A DNA stretch of 13,022 bases from JAJYIW01 sp036787065 (GTDB taxonomy: Bacteria; Chloroflexota; Anaerolineae; Anaerolineales; Anaerolineaceae). The stretch is taken from contig DAIQPZ010000066.1 in NCBI GenBank assembly GCA_036787065.1, positions 1-13,022 of the forward strand. The letters run 5' to 3'. A program made the translations under genes and the position numbers. This document shows positions 1 to 9,200 of this stretch, piece by piece (positions within the stretch are counted from its first letter, which is position 1; each line of letters opens with the position of its first letter). The notes under the pieces are model-generated. The model was given only the letters and a program-made list of their open reading frames with translations, had not been told where the DNA came from and searched no databases.

Positions 1-1356
1 TTTCAAAGGCTTCCCGCGCTTTTTTGATCGCTTGGGAATCTTTCCATTGGGGGGGTACTCTCAATTTCTTCTCCTCAAAATTTTGCCCTCCACGGACCTG
101 GAAGAAGCGCAGCTTATTTTCAGGCACCCGGTACTCTGCCCTGAAACCTCCTATCTGATACTTCATTTGCATATCCATATCATCCAATGGACGGTAAATC
201 AGTCCATCTTCATGGCAATTCTGCCCTTTTTCACATTTGCATTCGATGGTAATCCCCCTCTCTTCAAACGTCCACCAGCGCACGGCGATCTCTCGCTTTT
301 TCGCCATCGCATAAGCCGTGATCATCCTCCGGGCCGGGTCGGCGTAGACATCAATGGTTTCGGCGAGCGGTTTGGAGGCGCTAATAATTGGCGAGGGAAA
401 CAATCTTTTAGGCTTTTCGCCTTTCTGAACCGGTTTATGTTTTAGGGTTGGCTCTACCTGGGGTGGTGCAGGCTTTACCTTCCCAACCGTATCTGCCAGA
501 CCTGTTTTTTCTTTCTCTGGAATAATTTGTAGCGCCTGGCCACTCACGCTGTGACACTGATTAGCGTGTTCCTGGCAGGTTACTTGCTGGCAGATGGGGC
601 AGTGCACCCAACTATGAGAACATACCGGGCGCTGGCAAACGGCGCAGGGCTGTATTTCATGGTCACATTTCTGACAGTAGGTCCGTTTGCAGTCGATACA
701 CTGCGGCGCAAGACATTCAGTATGCGCCAGGTGCCCATTTTCGCAAAGCCACAGCGCATCTCCCGCCCGACCGCACACGTCACAGGCCAGCGGCTCGACG
801 ACGTGCAGCAGTGGGTCCCATGTGGCGGTACGGCGCACGGAAGTGGTCCGCTTGCGAATTTCTATCGTCAGATCCAATTTTGGCTGGGTAACGAGCGCCA
901 GGTTGAGCAGCTCTAATTGGATATGAAGATGATATTTTTGCTCTGCATCCGCCAGTTTGGCTTCATGCTCGGTAGAAATAGCGGCGATTTTGGCTTCCAT
1001 AACGGGCCGGCGAACAGCTTGGCGTTTGGCAGCGAGATAGCCTTTTCGATCACCGCGTACAGCCCAGGTTTTTCGGGCCGGATGTTATTGACGTAAAACT
1101 GTCCATTGGCGCTTTGCCAGCGCAGCTCGTTGACAATCGTCTCGACCAGCGGGTGGCCGTAGTATAAATAAACAGAGCCTTCCTGATGATGGGCTGCATC
1201 AAAGGCGAAGCGTTGGTGAGGCTCGATTCCCCAGCGAGCAGAAATATCGTCGGGCAGCAAAACCTCATATAGGTTATATGCGGGTGGTTCCACCAATCCA
1301 CCCACCTGGCGGCAGTAGCCTAATACCAATTCTTCAAGGGATTTGTCCTGGCTCAT
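1..1356 (-). CDS. Cys-rich, probably zinc-binding partner of the SNF2 helicase; partial at the left edge, with one frameshift
   Basis: I do not recognise a named family. The start is ATG at 1354-1356, 3 bases after the helicase stop, with a GGAG six bases upstream inside the helicase gene, so the two are probably translationally coupled. The first frame reads about 96 residues (to near 1069), then runs into a meaningless tail ending in TAG at 913. The frame shifted by one base (codons at 2-4, 998-1000 and so on) has no stop from 1084 to the window edge and reads as protein. The composite is about 452 residues and continues past base 1. Order of regions: an N-terminal domain (residues 1-95); a charged helical stretch (about 110-150); a Cys/His-rich domain (551-786) with repeated CxxC pairs; a Pro/Lys-rich linker (about 390-540); and a C-terminal domain with WW and CxC features (about 1-340). 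Inference: an accessory or target-binding subunit for the helicase. The frame break may be a sequencing error, a real mutation or programmed slippage. Confidence 0.8.
551..786 (-). other. Cys/His-rich putative multi-zinc domain within the helicase partner
   Basis: Read in the shifted frame, about 79 residues hold some 15 Cys and several His in regularly spaced pairs. In order they include CDVC, C-x3-H, C-x4-C-x2-C, C-x2-C, CAVC, PVC-x-H, CPIC, TC-x2-H and a final CH. The spacing resembles cross-brace or treble-clef zinc folds (RING, FYVE or B-box style), but I cannot assign one of them. Such regular metal-ligand spacing is strong evidence that this frame is the real one. Confidence 0.7.
1069..1073 (-). 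other. Likely frameshift site: run of five A on the coding strand
   Basis: The coding strand reads CCC GAA AAA CCT here. In the first frame this gives RPEKPGLY. One extra A, or a slip back by one base on the AAA codon, gives RPEKTWAVRGDRKGYLAAK and joins the long downstream frame. The downstream frame has a TAA at 1085-1087, so the switch must lie below that point. The first frame stays open to TAG at 913, but its residues stop looking protein-like well before. The homopolymer is the simplest candidate; the exact base is inferred. Confidence 0.65.
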
Positions 1357-1359
1357 GGC

Positions 1360-3201
1360 TTACTCCGCCGAGAAATCTTCACCGAACAGGGCATCGTCGT
1401 ATTCTTGGGATTTTTGGTGCGCCTGTCGCGCCTGGATGAGCGTCTCAGCAAGCTGGTTGAACCCGGCGTGTAATTCCTCGCTGGTTTGGGCGCTCACCCA
1501 AATATCGACCAGGAGGTCTTCAAAGCCGCGCTCGTCAGAAAGCTGTCCCAAAATCATGTCCATTTCGCCGATGACCAGCTCGAACATGTTGAGCTTCTGG
1601 TCGAGAATTTCGAGCAGGTAGTCTTCCACCGTGCCACCTGCCGAAAGGTTGTAGATACGCACATCGCGGGTCTGTCCCACGCGGTGGATACGGCCGACGC
1701 GCTGTTCGATGCGCATGGGGTTCCAGGGGATATCGAAGTTGACCATGGTGCGGCAAAACTGGAGATTGCGACCCTCGCCGGCAGCCTCGGTGGAGAGCAG
1801 AACCTGGGCCTGGCGCTCGAATTTGGCGATTGCCTGGTTTTTGGACGCGGTATCCAACTCGCCGTGGTAAGTTACGAAATCCAATCCCATTCGCTGCAAG
1901 CGTTCGGCCAGTAGGTCGAGGGTGCGGCGGAAATGGGTAAATACGATGACCTTCTCAGTGGGATCATGCAACACGGTTTTGAGCAGTTTTTCGAGCGCCT
2001 CGGCTTTTACCCAGGTTTCTATTTGGATTGATTGATCGGCCAGGTCGAGTAAGCGGCGGCGATTATTATCATCCGTGGCGCGCCTTGCCAGTGAGCGCAA
2101 GGTCGATTCGGCCGATTGAGGGCTGCTGCCAATTTCTCGCTGCAAGGTGAGCAGGGTAAAGCGATCGACCTGGCGAATAGCGGCGCCCTCAAATTCTGTC
2201 TCAGAAGGGGGAGTTAATTCAGCGCTATCCAGTTTCTCTTTCGATCTGGGTCCAGATGCGAGGACTGATCGCACGTAATCGCTGACAGCCTGATAAAAAG
2301 CAGCTTCCTGTGGTGAAAGGTTGAGACGGATGGTGTTGGCCTGGCGAGTAGGGAGTTTGAGGTTGACCTGGCTGCGGGTATGTCGCACCATCACATCACC
2401 GAGCAGCTCGCGCAACTGACCGCGGTTTTTGGGCTGGCGCGGGTCCCCGTGCATCACGAACTGCTTGCGAAATTCGCGTGGGGTTTTCAATTGTCCTGGC
2501 TTGAGTAGGGTGATCAGGTTGTATAACTCGTCCAGGTCATTTTCAACAGGAGTGGCAGTCAGCAGCAGGATATATTTGCGTTGTAGCTCGTTGACGAATT
2601 TCCACGAGGCGCTGTTACGGTTTTTAAGATGGTGGGCTTCGTCAACCACGATTAAATCATAAGGGATCTTGGCGATACTGGTACGGTTTTCGAGCCGGCG
2701 GGCAGTCGCAAGCGAAGCAATTAGCAGTGGAAAGCGTTCCCATGCTTCGGCGCCCGCGATGCGAAACTCAGCATCGGCCGTGGTGGCAAAACCGGGCAGC
2801 TCAAATTTGACTGCCAGTTCCTCGCGCCATTGTTCGACCAGCGCGGCAGGCGTCACCACCATGATGCGGTGGATAATATTGCGCGCCAGGTATTCTTTGA
2901 GTACCAATCCGGCTTCGATCGTTTTACCTAACCCGACCTCATCGCAGAACATGCCTCGACCGCGGAAGCGGCGCAACATAATCTGGGCGGCGTGCACCTG
3001 GTAATCGAAAGGGACAAACTTGAGTTGGTCGAGGCTAACCAGCTCATCGAACCCGCTAACCAGTTGAGCGTGTTCAGCCTGCAAACGCAAGTGATACAAC
3101 TCGCGGGTGGCGAACTGCCCGCTGCAGATGGATTTGAATAGTGACCCGTCTACCGGCAGCAAACGTATATCGGGATTTGGGACGAGAGAACCAGGAGACA
3201 A
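1360..3201 (-). CDS. SNF2-family (RapA/HepA-like) DEAH-box ATPase/helicase
   Basis: An ATP-driven translocase or remodeller of nucleic acid or nucleoprotein, cytoplasmic. All superfamily 2 motifs are visible: a Q-like FVPFDYQ (62-68), motif I with GLGKT (90-94), DEAH (187-190), LLTATP (213-218), VRHTRS (272-277), motif IV VIVFTHF (418-424), motif V TEAAGEGRNLQ (471-481) and motif VI QRVGRIHRVGQ (500-510). At 613 residues it is nearly just the core, with about 60 residues before the ATPase and about 90 after. It lacks the long extra domains of E. coli RapA and of DISARM DrmD. The start is uncertain: the frame is open from a TGA at 3226-3228, and no ATG or GTG lies between that stop and motif I near the proper place. 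TTG at 3199-3201 is used here; CTG at 3202-3204 and ATT at 3214-3216 are alternatives. It lies 63 bases after the glucan synthase and 3 bases before the Cys-rich partner. SNF2 identity is near certain; the biological role is unknown. Confidence 0.95.
   Translation of the reverse strand: MSPGSLVPNPDIRLLPVDGSLFKSICSGQFATRELYHLRLQAEHAQLVSGFDELVSLDQLKFVPFDYQVHAAQIMLRRFRGRGMFCDEVGLGKTIEAGLVLKEYLARNIIHRIMVVTPAALVEQWREELAVKFELPGFATTADAEFRIAGAEAWERFPLLIASLATARRLENRTSIAKIPYDLIVVDEAHHLKNRNSASWKFVNELQRKYILLLTATPVENDLDELYNLITLLKPGQLKTPREFRKQFVMHGDPRQPKNRGQLRELLGDVMVRHTRSQVNLKLPTRQANTIRLNLSPQEAAFYQAVSDYVRSVLASGPRSKEKLDSAELTPPSETEFEGAAIRQVDRFTLLTLQREIGSSPQSAESTLRSLARRATDDNNRRRLLDLADQSIQIETWVKAEALEKLLKTVLHDPTEKVIVFTHFRRTLDLLAERLQRMGLDFVTYHGELDTASKNQAIAKFERQAQVLLSTEAAGEGRNLQFCRTMVNFDIPWNPMRIEQRVGRIHRVGQTRDVRIYNLSAGGTVEDYLLEILDQKLNMFELVIGEMDMILGQLSDERGFEDLLVDIWVSAQTSEELHAGFNQLAETLIQARQAHQKSQEYDDALFGEDFSAE
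1363..1367 (-). promoter_or_regulatory. Ribosome binding site for the Cys-rich partner, inside the end of the helicase gene
   Basis: The coding strand reads CGGAG, then TAAGCC, then ATG. The GGAG lies six bases before the ATG at 1354-1356 and overlaps the last codons of the helicase, whose TAA is at 1360-1362. This arrangement favours coupled translation of the two proteins. Confidence 0.6.
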
Positions 3202-3224
3202 CAGGTTTAAGTTAATAGGTTCTC
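3186..3224 (-). repeat. Inverted repeat around the helicase translation start
   Basis: On the coding strand GAGAACC (3218-3224) is matched by GGTTCTC (3186-3192), a perfect 7-bp inverted repeat with a 25-base loop. The loop holds all candidate start codons, and one arm overlaps part of the AGGAG. It could fold in mRNA and damp helicase translation. Seven pairs with so long a loop is weak, and chance is quite possible. Confidence 0.3.
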
Positions 3225-3264
3225 CTCAACTGACCCCACCCAGGGAAGGGCAGTAGGACCTTGA
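3202..3264 (-). other. Short intergenic gap between the glucan synthase and the helicase
   Basis: This is the only real gap in the window, 63 bases. It holds the helicase ribosome-binding site and one arm of the inverted repeat. I see no hairpin followed by a T run, so no intrinsic terminator. I also see no convincing -35/-10 pair. Read-through from the glucan synthase gene is therefore plausible. Confidence 0.5.
3222..3226 (-). promoter_or_regulatory. AGGAG Shine-Dalgarno sequence before the helicase; bears on its start codon
   Basis: The only good ribosome-binding sequence in the gap is AGGAG on the coding strand. It sits 5 bases from an ATT codon (3214-3216), 17 from a CTG and 20 from the TTG at 3199-3201. 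By spacing the ATT is best placed, although ATT starts are very rare. The TTG is the conventional choice but is far from the site. Confidence 0.45.
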
Positions 3265-6200
3265 TTAATCCAAAATACCCATCGTCACAATGACCCGATG
3301 TTCTTGTTTATCATCGACCAGGGGAATGGATCCATCCTTCAGCGGCTGCCCATCCAACACCATTTGCCGGACGTGACTGGCCACATGCTCGGGGTTGTCT
3401 ACCTGGATCAAGTAACCAGATTCCCCGAATTGATAACGAATCTCAAATCCATCCCAGGCAGGCGGAATGACCGGGTTAATGGTCAGGGTATTACCAATTT
3501 TCCGGAAGCCAAGAATAGCCTCCAGGCCGAGACGGTACATCCACCCGGCGGAACCCGAATACCAGGTCCACCCCCCACGGCGTACATAAGGCGATTCGCT
3601 GTAGATATCTGCGCAAATCACATAAGGTTCAACGCGGTAAACGGAGACTTTTTCTTCGGTGTCAGACTGAAAGACGGGGTTGAGCAGGTCAAAGAGCACT
3701 CCCGCTTGCTTTCCATCACCCAGGCAAGTAAAAGCCCAGGCAGTCCAGGTTGCAGCATGTGTGTACTGCCCACCATTCTCACGCGTACCGGGGAGGTAAC
3801 CCTTGATGTAGCCCGGGTCGCGCGGGGTTTTGTCGAAGGGAGGTGTAAAGAGCAGTGCCAGCCGGTCCTGTGGGTGCACGAGACGGTCCAGCACCGACTG
3901 CATGGCCCAGCGGCTGCGGTGTGAGTCGCCTGCCCCGCTCAGCACAGCCCAGGATTGGGCGATTGCATCGATCTGGCATTCCGTGTCCTGGATGGAACCG
4001 AGCGGCGCCCCATCGTCATAGAAGGCCCGCCTGTACCAGGCTCCATCCCAGGCGGAATGCTCGACGGCGGCAGCGTAATCTTTTACCCGTGACTGATATT
4101 GTTGGGCTGTTTCGATATCCCCGACCTGTTCACAGATCGTGGCAAAGCGTTTTAGAACTTCGCAAAGGAACCAGGCCAGCCAGATGCTCTCGCCTTGACC
4201 ATTTTCTCCAACGCGGTTCAGGCCGTCATTCCAGTCGCCGGTGCCGATCAATGGCAGGCCGTGTGGTCCAGTGGTGGCGCCCTTCTCGATTGCACGAAGG
4301 CAGTGTTCCATCAGCGAAAAGGATAGTTCCGTCCGCGGGTATTCGCCGTAGCGCTCGTCCTCGCCCTCCGCGAGGGGTGGGGCAATAAGAAAAGGAAGTT
4401 TCTCATCCAGAAGGCTCGTGTCGCCAGTGGCTTCGACGTACAGAGCGGTGACGTAAGGAAGCCACAGAAGGTCGTCCGAAAAACGCGTTCGGACCCCACG
4501 ACCTGAAGGCGGATGCCACCAATGCATGACGTCGCCTTCCTCGAACTGGTGCTGGGCAGCGTTGAGTATCTGACCGCGGGTAATAGCCGGGTCTATAGGC
4601 AGCAGTGCCAACACATCCTGAAGCTGATCCCGGAAGCCAAATGCGCCGCTAGATTGGTAGAAGCCGGTGCGGCCCCAGATGCGGCAGGAGAGGGTCTGGT
4701 AAAGCATCCAGCGGTTGAGGATCAGGTCGGTTGCCGGCTCAGGGGTATGTACCTGCACAACGCCTAACAAATGGTTCCAGAACACGCGTGTGCGTTCATA
4801 CGCCGCGCCTACATACGCTGGGTCGTGGTATTTCCTGGCCAATTCAAGGGCGTGTTCTTTATCATTTCCTTGCCCGAGGACGAAATAAATCTCTTCGGTC
4901 GCACCGGGAAGCAGGTCGATGTGTAATTGCAGGACGGCGCAGGGATCTTCACCCGGGGTAATGCGGGTTTCCAGCCCCAAGCGGTGTAGGGCGGCGGGGA
5001 ATGCCGGTGTTCCCGCGCGTCCGAGGAATTCAATACGGTCGGCAGTCAGGCCGTGGACTGCTTTGCTGGCAATCAGGAACGCGACGCGTGCGCCGAATTC
5101 GGCGTTGTAGGGGTTGGTAGCCAGAAGGCACTCCAGGGACGCGTCATACTCCGGGATGATATAGTCCATGCTCGCGGCATGTGTGGTACCCAACACCCAC
5201 TCGACATACTGCGTGGCGGTGATTCGGCGAGTGTGGGTTAATGTGTTCTCTACCTTCAAATGGATAATTTTGACCGGGTCCTCCGGGCTGGCAAAAAGCG
5301 TCAGACGCTGGCGGAGGCCGTGCGAGTTGTGCTCGAAGAAGGTGTATCCCGCGCCATGTGTGATGCGGTAGGGTTGGTCTGCGCCGGAGGGGAGGGGCGT
5401 GGGGGTCCATACCTCGCCGGTTTCTTCATCCCGCAGATAAAGGGCTTCGCCGGATGGATCGCGGACCGGGTCGTTGGACCAGGGAGTCAGGCGGTTTTCG
5501 CCGCTGTTCAATGCCCAGGTACACTGGCTGCCGGCCTCGCTAACCATAAAACCAAACCCAGGATAGCCTATTACATTAACCCACGGGGCGGGGGTGGTCT
5601 TGCCAGGTGGCAGTTCGATGACGTATTCGTGCCCATCAGGGCTAAAGCCCCCGTACCCATTGGTGAATTTCAGGTCACCCTTTTCCTCCAATGGAAAAGA
5701 TTGCGGGGCAAGCGCCGCATTCTCTGTCACTTCTGCTTGCCGAGTGGGCCTAAATTCGGGTAGATGGTGCACCGGGATCGAATAGCCTGGCATCTGATTG
5801 CTCAGCGATCCATTGGCCCCTATGAGTAGAACACGCGCCGCTGTCTGCAGCAAGGTGCGTTCCTCGGGCCTCATCTGGTCACCATGAAGGATGTAGATTC
5901 CGCCCCGCTGGTTCAACCAATCGTCACTGTCCATCCCAGTGACCAGGCGGTAGAGTATCCCATTCAACTCCGCGCCGTAATCGGTGTGCTGGTCATTTAG
6001 GATCACCACATCCATCATAAATCGACGGCTGCGCAGGTATTTGTGTACCTTCAGAACTTCACGCACCAGGTCGACCTGTTCGGGATTGTCCAACTCTACC
6101 AGTAGGATGGGATTGTCGCCGGAGATGCCAAAGCGCCACAACCCGGGCTGACCCAGCCGGTTGGCTGCGATCGTTTCCGGCGAAGCGCGAACCACCTTGA

Positions 6201-9200
6201 ATGAATAGTGCAGTGCCGAGAGGAGCTGCAAGATATCCTTGAACGCCTGGGTGGCGATTTCTTGCTTGTTCAGCCAGGTTTGGGCAGCGATATTGGCCTG
6301 GGTGAAGGAGCGCTCGACCAGAGTCCAACTTTGATAACGTCTGGCCAGCCCAATAATTGCTTCACGGCTCTCCGCGGCGAAGGTCAGGTAGGCTAGATCT
6401 GCGCTTTCGTGTGGACCAAGCTCGATCTCTTGTCCAAGGGCGAAGATTGGGTCGAGAGTCGCACCCGACGTGCCAGTGAGGTATTGTTCTGAGGTCAGGG
6501 CGGCAGGGTTTTGCAAGCTATGATCTCGGCCAATAAAACGATAACGGTCTGCTTCATGCTGTGCGATAACCTCGCGCCCTTCGACCACCAGCATATGACC
6601 CATAAGGTGGGTTGATTCCTGATTGGAGCGAGGGCGGCGCATGAAGAGCTGCAAATTGAGCTCCGGCACGAACTCGCTTTCGATAAACAGCTTATTGAAG
6701 GCGGGATGGCGGGTATCGGTAGCCTGGGGAGCGAGAATCACCTCGCCATAAGAGGTCAGACGGAGGGTGCAAGATTGGTCGTTGTTATTATACAGATGGA
6801 TCCGGCGAATTTCTACCGGGTCGTCGGGAGTTACAGTCACTTCCATAGTTGAGGTGATCCCATTTTCCGTACGGTGGAAAACAGCCATATGGGCAAAGTA
6901 GGTGACCTGCATATCCGCCGCGTCGCCTGGAATGGGTTGGTGAGCGGCTGACCAAAGTTTCCCCACCTTTTGTGGGTCCATACCCAATTCCTGGATGTAG
7001 ATCCATGTTCCCCATGGGTCCAAAACGCCGTCAGGCTGCCAGCGTGTCAGATTAATATCGCGCCAGGAGCTGTATCCACCGCCCATGTTGGAAAGAAGCA
7101 CATTGTAGCTTCCGTTGGAGAGGAGGTGTACCTGGGGAATGGGGGTTTGCACTGGCACTCTCCAGGAAATGATTTCTACCGGAGCAGTCGTTAACCGCTG
7201 CACCCCCTTGACATCCTCCGCGTAGGGGTCTTGCAGCGGAACGGAATGGGGTATCTGCTCTTGCAGGAGCAGATCAATGCTTTGAATGCGCGGGTCGCTG
7301 TGCATTCGCCGGACCATAATGTCATCGTGGAAGAAGTTAACCATCGCCATTAAGATCATGCCCTGATGGTGTGCCATGTATTCGCACACGATTGCTGAAG
7401 TTTCATCCATGAGCAACCTGTCGGGGGTGAAATCCATCGACTCGTATACGCCGTATAGCCCGAACATGTTGCGCTCAATCAGGGCGGCGAGGTTGAGAAC
7501 CACCGCATGGGGGTCATAACTAATCGCCATGAGCGAAGCATAAGGGGCAATAACCAGGTCGTCACCTAATCCACGCTTAAAGCCCAGTCCGGGCACGCCA
7601 AATGCGCGGTACTGATAATTCTGATTGGCGTCGAAACGGTAAAAGCCGGATTCGGAGATACCCCAGGGAACACTCTTCGCTTTACCATAAGCAATTTGGT
7701 GGAGGACTGCTCCCTGGGTGCTGTCTGCCAGCAGAGTGCCCGGGTAGGAACGCAAAAAAAGCGGCGGCATCAGGTATTCGAACATGGTCCCGCTCCATGA
7801 GAGCAAGACGTACGAACCTTCAACCCGCGTTACAGGCCGTCCAAGGTGCAGCCAATGAGATTGTGGCACTTCTCCCTTTGCGATGGCGATGATCGAGGCG
7901 ATACGCGCCTCAGAGGCCAGAAGATCGTAATAATTGTGGTCGAGTTGGCCGGCGTCGAGGTTATAACCAATGTGGAAGACGCGCCGCTGCAAATGAAAGA
8001 GGAAGTGAAAGTCCATCTCGTTCACAGTCTGTTCGGTCCGCGTCATGATTTGTGTAAATCGAGTGACCAGCGCACCCGAATTTATATCAGCACGCGCGAG
8101 AGCCTGGACCAATTCCTCCAGCCATTCCTGTGCCGTTTGTTCCGGCCTATTTCCTGGCAATTGGGCAGGATCCTCTATGGCATCAACAGGCAGTTCCTCT
8201 TCAGTTAATAAATTGCGCAGGACGATGATATGGGGTAAGGCAGCCTCGGCACGGGCGTGAATCTGCCCAGGGGCCAGGTTGCGGGGTAGAATTTCTCCCA
8301 ATGCGGCCATCGCCTTTAAAAATTTAAGATCACGGAACCGCACGGGGGGATTCTCAAACAGCGGAATCCAGGGTACCAGCTCGGTGATCGTGCGTTGCAC
8401 GGCGGTTTGATGTCGCTCAATCTGTCCGGTGACTGCTTGGAGCTTCCCCAGTGTCTCCAGGTCGAAAGCGGAGCGACCCACCTCAACCAGCTTCATCAGG
8501 CGGAGGGATAGATCTTGCCAGAATGGTCCACTTATCCATATGTAAAGTGGGTACCAGCGATCGGGTTGAGACCGCAACGCCAGGATCTCGGCGTGAATCG
8601 CCGCGATTCGCCGGTTAATATCTTCAACCTGTTCGGCGAACTCGGACTTTCGCATCCCCGTCAGCGTCTCAGTCAGGTTAGAAAGTGTGTCCAGGTAGCC
8701 TTGCCATAAATCCCAACGGAATACGGGTTCGTCGGGTATGGTCTTGCACGCCTGGGCGGTGATGATGAGACTGGCGGCCAGATTACCGCTATCCACTGTA
8801 GAGATATAGCGCGGGTGGAGCGGCTGAAGAGTTTGTGTGTCATACCAGTTCAAAAAGTGCCCTCGGTAGCGCTCCAGCCGATCGAGTGTGTCCATCGTAG
8901 TGGCCAGGCGGGTTGCCAGCCCGAGCTGATCCAGATAACCGAGGTCGTAGGCTGCCAGGGTCGAGGTGAGCAGCAGACCAATATTGGTTGGCGAGGTGCG
9001 ATGAGCGATCGTTCCAACGGGCGACTCCTGGTAATGATCGGGTGGCAGCCAATTATCTTCTGGACCGACGAATCGTTCGAAGAAACCCCAGGTTCGCCGG
9101 GTAATCTGACGCAAGAGGTATGTCTGTTGCTCATTCAAGGGAACCGTATGTTGGATGATTGGCCGATTAATCCACCATACAATAAATGGAGAGAGCACCC

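Noticed and set aside
32..916. Plus-strand open frames at 32-445 and 551-916
   Set aside because: They lie opposite the shifted-frame coding region of the Cys-rich gene, have no ribosome-binding site that I can see and encode nothing recognisable.
913..1356. A complete 147-residue gene ending at 913
   Set aside because: Its last 40 or so residues look like out-of-frame translation, and the neighbouring frame carries on for over 1 kb with patterned Cys pairs. I treat it as the first part of one broken gene.
1360..3201. DISARM DrmD
   Set aside because: The protein is much shorter than DrmD and no DrmA, DrmB, DrmC or methylase gene is nearby in the window.
3202..3264. A rho-independent terminator after the synthase gene
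   Set aside because: C- and G-runs are present (near 3234-3250) but pair poorly with too small a loop, and no T run follows on the coding strand.
3298..5763. Longer plus-strand open frames, such as 3298-3924, 3855-4388 and 5260-5763
   Set aside because: They are antisense to the well-conserved GH94 part of the synthase, are low in recognisable motifs and fit shadow frames of a GC-rich gene.
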